Source: Prevotellaceae bacterium UBA2718 (lineage in GTDB: Bacteria > Bacteroidota > Bacteroidia > Bacteroidales > Bacteroidaceae). Taken from it: a DNA stretch of 5,754 nt. Each line of letters opens with the position of its first letter. The first letter of the stretch is position 1. This document shows, piece after piece, positions 1 through 5,754 of this stretch. The stretch is from positions 1 to 5,754 of the forward strand of contig DEKQ01000131.1 in assembly GCA_002353975.1 (NCBI GenBank), given 5' to 3'. Under the pieces are notes generated by a model. It saw only the letters and a program-made list of their open reading frames with translations, was not told where the DNA came from and did no database searches. The translations under genes were made by a program, and so were the position numbers.

Positions 1-498
1 AACAACCTGCTGACCATCGACAAGGGAGCGAAGGACGGCGTGGAGGCAGGTATGGGTGTGGCCTGTGGTCAAGGCGTGGTGGGAGTGGTATTCCTGACCG
101 CCGACCACTATAGTGTAGTCATCTCAGCCTTGAACGTAGAAGCCTCGCGCATCAGCTGCGCTATCCGCAACCGAGGCTATTTCGGCGTATTGCGTTGGGA
201 CGGCAAGGATGCCGGTATCGCCTATGTGGAGGATATCCCCCGCCACGCCCGCTTCAAACGCGGAGAATGGGTAGAGACCAACGGCTTCAGCAGTATTTTC
301 CCCGCTGGCGTGCTGGTGGGACAGATCAGGCAGGTGTATAATTCGCGCGACGGATTGTCCTATCGCCTGCAGGTGCGTCTGTCTACCGACTTCGGTCGCT
401 TGCGCGACGTGGTGGTCATCAGTGACAAGTCGATAACGGAGCGCATGCGCGTGATGCAGGCAGCAAGGGACTCTCTTAAGCTCAATGTCAGTGAGTAA
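1..498 (+). CDS. mreC: Rod shape-determining protein MreC, C-terminal part (5' partial)
   Basis: The reading frame is open from base 1 to the TAA at 496-498, giving 165 visible residues; the N-terminal membrane helix and coiled coil lie outside the window. A GTG at 40 is an internal valine codon, not a start, because the frame continues upstream with typical MreC sequence. Visible hallmarks are the 'LTIDKGAKDGVEAGMGV' stretch (residues 4-20), which opens the periplasmic beta domain, and 'VETNGFSSIFPAGVLVGQI' (91-109), the second beta-barrel signature. MreC is a bitopic periplasmic scaffold that binds PBP2 and links it to MreD, MreB and RodA during lateral wall growth. The last 20 or so residues are a short polar tail after the fold. 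The gene heads the visible operon, with mreD starting 19 bases after its stop. The family call is secure from the motifs and the gene order. Confidence 0.95.
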   Translation, partial: NNLLTIDKGAKDGVEAGMGVACGQGVVGVVFLTADHYSVVISALNVEASRISCAIRNRGYFGVLRWDGKDAGIAYVEDIPRHARFKRGEWVETNGFSSIFPAGVLVGQIRQVYNSRDGLSYRLQVRLSTDFGRLRDVVVISDKSITERMRVMQAARDSLKLNVSE

Positions 499-517
499 TG
501 AAATAACGGAGTAGAAT

Positions 518-1018
518 ATGACAGTAGAATTGTTGAAACGGGCAGTCTGGTTCCTCGTCTTTGTCTTGGCTCAGGTTATTGTTTTGGGGCGTATTCACCT
601 TTTGGGGGTGGCTACTCCTTTGCTCTATGTCTATTTCGTGCTGCAGTTCGAGCGCAACTATCCTAAGTGGGCAATCCTCCTGTGGGGATTCTTTATGGGA
701 TTGTGTGTCGACATCTTTAGCAATACGCTGGGAGTGGCTACGGCCTCGTTGACGATGATAGCAGCCCTGCAGCCCTATTATTACGAGCTCTTCGTGCCTC
801 GCGACTCGGTGGACGACCTGAAGCCGTCGATGACAAACCTTACTCCCGTCAAGTATTCCTATTATGTAGTACCGCTCGTGCTCCTTTACTGCATCGTCTT
901 CTTCACACTCGAGTTCTTCTCTTTCTTTGAGTGGTGGCATTGGTTACTGTGTGTCGTGGGAAGCACCTTGATTACGCTGGTATTTATTTATACATTGGAG
1001 GTAGTGAAGTCGAAATAA
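518..1018 (+). CDS. mreD: Rod shape-determining protein MreD
   Basis: A 166-residue, strongly hydrophobic protein with about five to six membrane segments (roughly residues 8-28, 31-44, 50-66, 72-86, 113-131 and 140-160), the usual size and layout of MreD. The segment 'GFFMGLCVDIFSNTLGVAT' (57-75) matches the conserved MreD pattern of a Gly-Leu-x-x-Asp turn followed by Leu-Gly. MreD is an inner-membrane elongasome component that balances MreC in controlling PBP2-RodA activity. ATG 518 is the only reasonable start, because an in-frame TAG lies at 512-514. The preceding 'aacggag' is at best a weak ribosome-binding site, which is usual in Bacteroidota. The gene sits between mreC and the PBP2 gene, with only ten bases before the next start. 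MreD sequences are poorly conserved, so context carries part of the call. Confidence 0.93.
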   Translation: MTVELLKRAVWFLVFVLAQVIVLGRIHLLGVATPLLYVYFVLQFERNYPKWAILLWGFFMGLCVDIFSNTLGVATASLTMIAALQPYYYELFVPRDSVDDLKPSMTNLTPVKYSYYVVPLVLLYCIVFFTLEFFSFFEWWHWLLCVVGSTLITLVFIYTLEVVKSK

Positions 1019-1028
1019 CGGGTCAGCG

Positions 1029-2876
1029 ATGAGGGACTATAGCCTGGACAATAGACGCTTTGTGATAGCCGGTGTGGCCATCTTCATAGTGGTGGTCTAC
1101 ATCATCCGCCTCTTCATGCTCCAGATTACCAGCGATGACTATAAGAAAAGCGCCGACTCCAATGCCTTTCTCAAGAAGATAGAGTATCCGGCCCGAGGGG
1201 GCATCTACGACCGCAACGGCAAGCTGATGGTCTACAACCAGCCTGCCTACGACATCATGGTGGTGATGAACGAAGCAAAGGATCATCTAGACACGCTGGA
1301 GTTCTGCCAGACACTGGGCATCACACAGGAGGACTTCGACCAGCGCATGGCCAACATCAAAGACCGTTCGAAGAATCCCGGCTACTCACGCTTCACTCAA
1401 CAGATGTTCATGAGCCAGCTGTCAGACAAAGACTTCAGTGTCTTTCAGGAAAAGATGTATCGCTTCCCGGGCTTCTACATTCAGCGTCGAAGCATCCGAC
1501 AGTATCAGTATCCATACGCAGCACACGTGCTTGGCGACATTGCTGAGGTATCACCCTCCGACATTGAGAACGACGACTATTACCAGCCGGGCGACTACAT
1601 TGGAAAGCTGGGCGTGGAACGAAGCTACGAGAAACAACTGCGCGGCGAGAAAGGCGTACAGATTCTGTTGCGCGATGCACATGGACGTATTAAAGGCAGC
1701 TATCAGAATGGCGCACTCGACCGTCGACCTGTACCAGGAAAGAACCTCACGCTGAGCATCGACTACAAACTACAGGCACTTGGCGAACGGCTGATGGAAG
1801 GCAAAATCGGCAGCATCGTGGCGATTGAGCCCAAGACAGGCGAGGTGCTTTGCATGGTTTCGTCGCCTACCTACGACCCAAGGATGATGGTGGGACGCAA
1901 ACGCGCAAAGAGTCATCGCGAACTGAGCCGCAACTCATGGAAGCCCCTGCTCAACCGAAGCATCATGGGACAGTACCCTCCCGGCTCAACATTCAAGACT
2001 TCGCAAGGACTCACATTCCTTTCCGAAGGCATCATTACTCCCTCTACTCCGTATCCCTGCTACCACGGATTCGTGTACAAAGGCCTGCGAGTGGGTTGTC
2101 ACGGACATGCCGCTCCTCTGCCGTTGGTGCCAGCACTCAGCACCTCCTGCAACGGATTCTTCTGCTGGGGTCTCTATTATATGATTGGCAACAAGAAGTA
2201 CGGTTCCGTACAAAAAGCCATGAACACCTGGCGCGACTATATGGTCTCTATGGGCTTCGGCTATCGACTCGGCATCGACCTGCCTGGCGAGAAGCGCGGT
2301 CTGATACCAAATGCACAGTTCTACGACAAGGCTTATAAAGGCTCGTGGAACGGACTGACCATCATTTCTATCAGTATCGGACAAGGTGAGGTCAACCTTA
2401 CTCCCTTGCAGATTGCCAACCTTGGCGCCACCATTGCCAACCGTGGCTACTACATCACACCGCATGTGGTAAAGAAAGTGCAAGGCGAGCCGCTCGACAC
2501 CACCTACACCAACAAGCATTACACCAAGGCCACACGTGGATCATACGACTATGTGGTGAAAGGCATGCGCGCGTCGGCACTGGGAGGCACATGTCACGAA
2601 CTGGCGCATTACGACTTCGAAGCCTGTGGCAAAACAGGTACTGCACAGAACCGCGGACACGACCACTCGGTATTCATGGGCTTTGCGCCAATGGACAATC
2701 CTAAGATAGCCATCGCCGTCTATGTGGAGAACGGCGGATGGGGTGCTACCTACGGCGTGCCAATCGGTGGGTTGCTCATGGAACAGTATCTGCACGGCAA
2801 ACTGTCGGATGCTTCTGAGGCAAAAGCGACGACCATTCAGGAGAAGCGAATCAACTATGGTTCGGAAAACAGATGA
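1029..2876 (+). CDS. mrdA: Penicillin-binding protein 2 (peptidoglycan D,D-transpeptidase MrdA)
   Basis: A full-length class B penicillin-binding protein of 615 residues, close to the 633 of E. coli PBP2. It has a short cytoplasmic N-terminus, one membrane anchor (about 11-32), the pedestal/dimerisation domain beginning at 'PARGGIYDRNG' (54-64) and running to about 230, and a transpeptidase domain at about 258-585. All three catalytic motifs are present: S320-T-F-K323 (nucleophile Ser320), S373-C-N375, and K535-T-G-T538. It cross-links peptide stems in the periplasm while RodA polymerises the glycan; it is the classic mecillinam target. The PBP2 (elongation) rather than PBP3 (division) assignment rests on adjacency to mreCD and rodA. 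Ten bases separate it from mreD and 30 from rodA, in the same operon. A Cys/His-rich segment (344-360) just before the SxN motif is notable. No catalytic residue is missing. Confidence 0.96.
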   Translation: MRDYSLDNRRFVIAGVAIFIVVVYIIRLFMLQITSDDYKKSADSNAFLKKIEYPARGGIYDRNGKLMVYNQPAYDIMVVMNEAKDHLDTLEFCQTLGITQEDFDQRMANIKDRSKNPGYSRFTQQMFMSQLSDKDFSVFQEKMYRFPGFYIQRRSIRQYQYPYAAHVLGDIAEVSPSDIENDDYYQPGDYIGKLGVERSYEKQLRGEKGVQILLRDAHGRIKGSYQNGALDRRPVPGKNLTLSIDYKLQALGERLMEGKIGSIVAIEPKTGEVLCMVSSPTYDPRMMVGRKRAKSHRELSRNSWKPLLNRSIMGQYPPGSTFKTSQGLTFLSEGIITPSTPYPCYHGFVYKGLRVGCHGHAAPLPLVPALSTSCNGFFCWGLYYMIGNKKYGSVQKAMNTWRDYMVSMGFGYRLGIDLPGEKRGLIPNAQFYDKAYKGSWNGLTIISISIGQGEVNLTPLQIANLGATIANRGYYITPHVVKKVQGEPLDTTYTNKHYTKATRGSYDYVVKGMRASALGGTCHELAHYDFEACGKTGTAQNRGHDHSVFMGFAPMDNPKIAIAVYVENGGWGATYGVPIGGLLMEQYLHGKLSDASEAKATTIQEKRINYGSENR

Positions 2877-2906
2877 CATAACAAGAAGAACAAAAACAAA
2901 GAACTG
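2877..2906 (+). promoter_or_regulatory. A-rich translation leader before rodA
   Basis: The 30 bases between the PBP2 stop and the rodA ATG contain 19 A and no recognisable Shine-Dalgarno sequence. Bacteroidota genes commonly start translation from A-rich, weakly structured leaders, so this is the likely ribosome-loading region. No Bacteroidota-type promoter (TTTG and TAnnTTTG boxes) is visible here, which supports read-through from mrdA. Confidence 0.45.
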
Positions 2907-4391
2907 ATGCAAAGCTACGGCAACAACATAGCAAAAGGAAAAGAAAAAGGAGTGCTGCGCTCCCTTGATTGGTGGACGATTCTCATCTACGTAGCCCTAC
3001 TGACATTTGGATGGATCAGCGTGTGCGGTGCCAGCTATACGTATGGCGAAACCGATTTGCTGTCGCTCAGTGCCAGATCGGGCATGCAGATCGTCTGGAT
3101 TGGCACCTCGTTTCTTCTGGGACTGACGCTATTACTGCTCGACGATCGTTTCTATGATACCTTTGCCTACGTTTTGTTCGCATTGCTACTCTTGCTGCTC
3201 TTTGCCACGATATTTAATCCACACAGCATCAAAGGTTCCCGATCGTGGCTTGTCCTGGGACCACTACGACTACAACCTGCTGAGTTTGCAAAGTTTGCAA
3301 CAGCCTTGGCACTGGCAAAATTCATGAGCAAATACGGCTACGACATACACCGATGGAAAGATTTCGCCATCACACTGGCCATCATCTTCACGCCAATGCT
3401 GTTCATTGTCATGCAACGTGAGACGGGTTCCGCACTGGTATATTTCAGTTTCTTCCTCATGCTCTATCGCGAGGGTATGACCGGAAGCATTCTTTTCACA
3501 GGCGTTGCCTTTGTCATCTACTTTGTGGTGGGCATCCGCTATGCCGACACCATGTTGCTCTATACCCCGATCTCTGTGGGAAAATTCATCGTACTATTAC
3601 TCATTCAAGTGTTCAGTGGCTTCATGGTATGGATTTACTGTGAGCAACGAAAACAAGCGCTCCGCATTCTGGGAGTCTGCCTTGGTGTCACCATCGCCAG
3701 TCTGGCATTCTCCATCTACGTGATGCCGTTCGACATATTCTGGGTGCAGATTTCACTCTCTGTCCTGCTCATCGGCTACCTTTCGTGGCAAGCCTTGGAT
3801 TCACGTATCATGAACTATTTCTGGATTGCGGCATTCACACTGGGGTCGGTCGTTTTCTTCAACATGGCCGACTATGCCCTGAACAACATCCTTGAAGCAC
3901 ACCAGCGCACACGTATCAACGTGCTCCTCGGACTGGAAGAAGACTTGAAAGGCGCTGGCTACAATGTGCATCAGAGCGAGATAGCCATTGGTTCGGGTGG
4001 TCTGGAAGGCAAAGGATTCCTAAACGGCACCCAGACAAAACTGAAATATGTGCCAGAACAAGACACCGACTTTATTTTCTGCACGGTAGGCGAAGAAGAA
4101 GGCTTCATCGGCGCAGCTGGTGTTTTGCTTTTGTTTCTTGCACTCATCCTACGACTCATCCATTTGGCAGAACGCCAAATCAGTACTTTTGGACGAGTCT
4201 ATGGCTATTGCGTTCTATCCATTTTCCTTTTCCACCTGTTCATCAACGTAGGCATGGTGCTTGGTCTGACACCTGTCATCGGCATTCCTCTGCCGTTCTT
4301 CTCCTATGGTGGATCGTCTCTCTGGGGATTTACGTTTCTTCTGTTCATATTTCTGCGCATCGATGCAGGCAGAAATATGAATCGGCAGTAA
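2907..4391 (+). CDS. rodA: Peptidoglycan glycosyltransferase RodA (SEDS family), expanded form
   Basis: A 494-residue polytopic membrane protein with about 14 hydrophobic segments. SEDS hallmarks are the 'KGSRSWLVLGPLRLQPAEFAK' region (109-129), 'QRETGSAL' (170-177), equivalent to the usual QPDLGTA motif, 'AIGSGGLEGKGFLNGTQT' (360-377), 'PEQDTDFIF' (383-391) and 'PLPFFSYGGSSL' (461-472). Asp388 in the TDFIF motif aligns with the acidic residue essential for glycosyltransferase activity in the family. RodA polymerises lipid II into glycan strands in complex with PBP2, encoded directly upstream. E. coli RodA has about 370 residues; the excess here lies between residues 170 and 332, where I count six hydrophobic helices instead of two. 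An even number of extra helices would preserve the topology of the catalytic loop. ATG 2907 is the first start after the PBP2 stop in this frame. RodA rather than FtsW is chosen by context. It is the last gene on this strand and ends 15 bases from the convergent gldH. Confidence 0.95.
   Translation: MQSYGNNIAKGKEKGVLRSLDWWTILIYVALLTFGWISVCGASYTYGETDLLSLSARSGMQIVWIGTSFLLGLTLLLLDDRFYDTFAYVLFALLLLLLFATIFNPHSIKGSRSWLVLGPLRLQPAEFAKFATALALAKFMSKYGYDIHRWKDFAITLAIIFTPMLFIVMQRETGSALVYFSFFLMLYREGMTGSILFTGVAFVIYFVVGIRYADTMLLYTPISVGKFIVLLLIQVFSGFMVWIYCEQRKQALRILGVCLGVTIASLAFSIYVMPFDIFWVQISLSVLLIGYLSWQALDSRIMNYFWIAAFTLGSVVFFNMADYALNNILEAHQRTRINVLLGLEEDLKGAGYNVHQSEIAIGSGGLEGKGFLNGTQTKLKYVPEQDTDFIFCTVGEEEGFIGAAGVLLLFLALILRLIHLAERQISTFGRVYGYCVLSIFLFHLFINVGMVLGLTPVIGIPLPFFSYGGSSLWGFTFLLFIFLRIDAGRNMNRQ
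4162..4180 (+). repeat. Perfect inverted repeat inside rodA
   Basis: ATTTGGC at 4162-4168 is mirrored exactly by GCCAAAT at 4174-4180 around a five-base loop. It lies in the coding sequence for the cytoplasmic loop after the catalytic extracellular loop and following helix of RodA. No T-tract follows immediately, so it is not a typical intrinsic terminator. It may be chance; a 7-base stem can form in RNA or DNA. Confidence 0.5.
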
Positions 4392-4406
4392 ACAAAGCGA
4401 ATGTCT
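4392..4406. other. 15-base convergent intergenic gap between rodA and gldH
   Basis: The two operons meet tail-to-tail with only 15 bases between stop codons (TAA of rodA at 4389-4391, TAA of gldH at 4407-4409 on the opposite strand). No hairpin with a T-tract is visible in the gap or close around it, so termination of either transcript must involve sequence inside the opposing gene, Rho, or overlapping antisense 3' ends. Confidence 0.7.
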
Positions 4407-4892
4407 TTATCTCCGCGTCAGCGTGATACCCACATCTGAAATACCACGCAGATTCTCACGTCTCATGAAGTGCCATACGCTGATACTCAGCGAATCATCA
4501 TCTTCCAACTTAATATCTGGCAAAGGCTGCAAGTGTTCATAAAGACTGAAGCCCCTGCCCAAATAGTTTCCGTCTTCATCGGTCACCTTGACCGTCACCG
4601 TATCCTTTCGGCTTACTCCCGACAGTTTCGTCTTCTGACGGACAACCAGCGACAACCCCATGAAGGGATAGGCTGTGTTCATGCGGATGCCTATCTGCTC
4701 GGCAAACACACCGCCTTCTCTCACTGGTGCTACAGAAAAATAGAGGGTGTCACTCTGTCCCCAGCCCCAACCATCTATAGGTGTATGCTCATAATGGCTG
4801 TAAATTGTCTTACGGCTGCAACTGCTCATTGACAGTGCAACCGTAAGAACAAAAAGACAAAGCTGTATGATTTTACTCTTTGGGTTCCTCAT
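4407..4892 (-). CDS. gldH: GldH-type lipoprotein
   Basis: A 161-residue lipoprotein. The N-terminus has positive charges (R2, K5, K7), a hydrophobic core (8-20) and a lipobox-like 'SMSSC' with Cys25 as the predicted lipidated residue. The mature part matches the GldH family layout: an early aromatic 'YSHYEHTPIDGWGWGQSD' stretch (31-48), then a small beta-rich domain including 'YPFMGLSLVV' (75-84) and ending in 'GISDVGITLTRR'. GldH was found in Flavobacterium johnsoniae as a lipoprotein needed for gliding; its biochemical role is unknown, and homologues also occur in non-gliding Bacteroidales. The frame stays open upstream to about 5249, but that extension is an alternate-frame shadow of ricT; the start at 4892-4890 is chosen because a proper signal peptide follows at once. 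The start lies within the last 20 bases of ricT, suggesting translational coupling. After Cys25 comes S-R-K-T, with no acidic surface-export signal, so a periplasmic-facing location is inferred. Confidence 0.87.
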   Translation of the reverse strand: MRNPKSKIIQLCLFVLTVALSMSSCSRKTIYSHYEHTPIDGWGWGQSDTLYFSVAPVREGGVFAEQIGIRMNTAYPFMGLSLVVRQKTKLSGVSRKDTVTVKVTDEDGNYLGRGFSLYEHLQPLPDIKLEDDDSLSISVWHFMRRENLRGISDVGITLTRR

Positions 4893-5754
4893 TTTTGGGT
4901 CGTTTCTTCTTTTTCTTCTGATGTCCTTCGCCTCCCTGCCCCTGTGGAGCATTCGGCTGACGCGGCTGGTCATCATTCTGATTCCGCCTCTGCTGATTCT
5001 GCTGGTTCTGAGGTCTGTCGCTACCTTGAGAACGCTCTTGATTCTGAGGCCGCTCTTGACGTTGCGAAGGCTCTTGGCTCTGTGGTCTTTCCTGAGCCGC
5101 ATCCTTTGGCATCGGGCCTCCTTGCGCTTTCTTCTTCTTTTTCTTCTTGGCCTTATCAAATCGGGTGATGCTGTCGCCTGCCAACAAGTCAACAGGTCCC
5201 TTAGCCTCTTTGGGCTTGTCGCCGGGTTGCAAAGTCTCAGGCTTCTCACCGCGCTTGTTCATCTCAATGATTTCCTTGGCACGCTCACCTGTGATGGTCT
5301 CCAGATTTGCAGCCATACGCTTATCCGTACTATAGGTTACAAGTCCGGCCAGAATGTCGCTCTTGAACAGATAATAGTCAGCATCCAGCGTCTGCAATAC
5401 CACGTCGCGATTGGGCAACCGCCGTCCTGCCTCGATATACACATCCACCTCATAGTTCAAGCAGCATTTCAGCTTGGCACACATACCGGCCAGTTTCTGT
5501 GGATTAAGTGAGATGTCCTGGAAACGGGCAGCACTCGTCGATACCGACACAAAGTTTTTCATCCACGTGGCACAGCAGAGTTCGCGTCCGCAAGGGCCAG
5601 TTCCACCGATACGCCCCGCCTCCTGTCTTGCACCAATCTGTTTCATCTCAATGCGTACATGGAATGCGGCAGCCAAATCCTTGATCAACTGACGGAAATC
5701 CACGCGCTCATCGGCTATATAATAGAAGATAGCCTTCTGTCCGTCGCCCTGATA
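4873..5754 (-). CDS. ricT: PSP1-domain protein RicT (YaaT family), 5' partial
   Basis: The frame is open from the right edge (first visible residues 'YQGDGQKAIFYYIADER') to the TAA at 4875-4873; 293 residues are visible and the N-terminus is missing. The GTG at 5703 is an internal valine, not a start. The PSP1/RicT core is clear: 'VDFRQLIKDLAAAFHVRIEM' (18-37), 'GARQEAGRIGGTGPCGRELC' (41-60) and 'NPQKLAGMCAKLKCCLNYE' (84-102), with cysteines at 55, 60, 61, 92, 97 and 98. In Bacillus subtilis, RicT (YaaT) uses cysteines of this region to bind iron-sulfur clusters in a complex with RicA and RicF that acts with RNase Y in mRNA maturation. From about residue 170 the protein becomes a polar, probably disordered tail with two lysine runs (203-209 and 280-284) and a 12-residue repeat. 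The tail is not part of the Bacillus protein. The gene precedes and overlaps gldH by 20 bases. The function in Bacteroidota is inferred only. Confidence 0.92.
   Translation of the reverse strand, partial: YQGDGQKAIFYYIADERVDFRQLIKDLAAAFHVRIEMKQIGARQEAGRIGGTGPCGRELCCATWMKNFVSVSTSAARFQDISLNPQKLAGMCAKLKCCLNYEVDVYIEAGRRLPNRDVVLQTLDADYYLFKSDILAGLVTYSTDKRMAANLETITGERAKEIIEMNKRGEKPETLQPGDKPKEAKGPVDLLAGDSITRFDKAKKKKKKKAQGGPMPKDAAQERPQSQEPSQRQERPQNQERSQGSDRPQNQQNQQRRNQNDDQPRQPNAPQGQGGEGHQKKKKKRPKNEEPKE
4987..5094 (-). repeat. Three degenerate 36-base tandem repeats in the ricT tail
   Basis: The coding sequence for visible RicT residues 221-256 reads as three 12-residue units: QERPQSQEPSQR, QERPQNQERSQG and SDRPQNQQNQQR. 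Each keeps R-P-Q at positions 3-5 and a Q at positions 7 and 11. The repeat stays in frame and lies in the low-complexity C-terminal tail, so unit gain or loss would change tail length without a frameshift. Confidence 0.75.

Noticed and set aside
488..940. Minus-strand open frame of 150 codons opposite mreD
   Set aside because: Charged, Gln/His-rich product typical of the antisense of a hydrophobic membrane protein; mreD is well supported by motif and operon position.
1986..2519. Minus-strand open frame of 177 codons inside mrdA
   Set aside because: It lies wholly antisense to the transpeptidase domain containing the STFK and SCN motifs and shows no family features of its own.
3283..3300. 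Tandem 9-base direct repeat AGTTTGCAA in rodA
   Set aside because: It encodes a Phe-Ala-Lys-Phe-Ala stretch just after the conserved QPAE motif and is explained by local codon choice; two copies are too few to call a repeat element.
4893..5249. Upstream open extension of the gldH frame, rich in Arg/Lys
   Set aside because: It overlaps the ricT coding sequence in another frame and lacks family resemblance. It stays open because the ricT tail is low-complexity, and a signal peptide begins precisely at the internal ATG 4892.
4867..5511. Plus-strand leucine-rich open frame opposite ricT
   Set aside because: It is the antisense image of the Lys/Glu/Gln-rich ricT tail and core. RicT has recognisable conserved motifs on the other strand, so this frame is a shadow, not a membrane protein gene.

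Overview
The window looks like chromosomal DNA from a member of the Bacteroidota, most likely a Bacteroidales or Prevotella-like organism. The reasons are the mreC-mreD-PBP2-rodA order followed tail-to-tail by a ricT-gldH pair, a GldH-type lipoprotein (a family essentially confined to this phylum), an unusually long RodA, and an A-rich rather than Shine-Dalgarno-like leader before rodA. No phage, transposon, CRISPR, rRNA or tRNA signal was seen. Coding density is close to complete: no non-coding stretch exceeds 30 bases.

Plus strand, 1-4391: the distal part of the cell-elongation (elongasome/Rod) operon. It holds the C-terminal part of MreC (5' end outside the window), complete MreD, complete class B penicillin-binding protein PBP2 (MrdA) and complete RodA. 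The genes are separated by 19, 10 and 30 bases and are presumably co-transcribed. mreB would be expected upstream of the left edge. RodA polymerises glycan strands from lipid II, PBP2 cross-links them, and MreC/MreD (with MreB) connect that synthase pair to the cytoskeleton.

Minus strand, 5754-4407: a second operon converging on the first. It holds ricT (PSP1-domain protein with the conserved Cys clusters; its N-terminus is outside the right edge) and then gldH, a short lipoprotein gene whose start codon lies inside the end of ricT (20-base overlap). RicT belongs to a family linked to RNA maturation in Firmicutes. GldH is named from gliding bacteria, but homologues are annotated in non-gliding relatives too.

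The window is mostly ordinary core genome. The points worth a second look are a roughly 105-residue, probably four-helix expansion in the middle of RodA, a low-complexity Lys/Gln/Arg tail on RicT containing three 12-residue repeats, a Cys/His cluster next to the PBP2 active site, and a GldH lipoprotein without the acidic surface-export signal. I see no convincing undescribed system.
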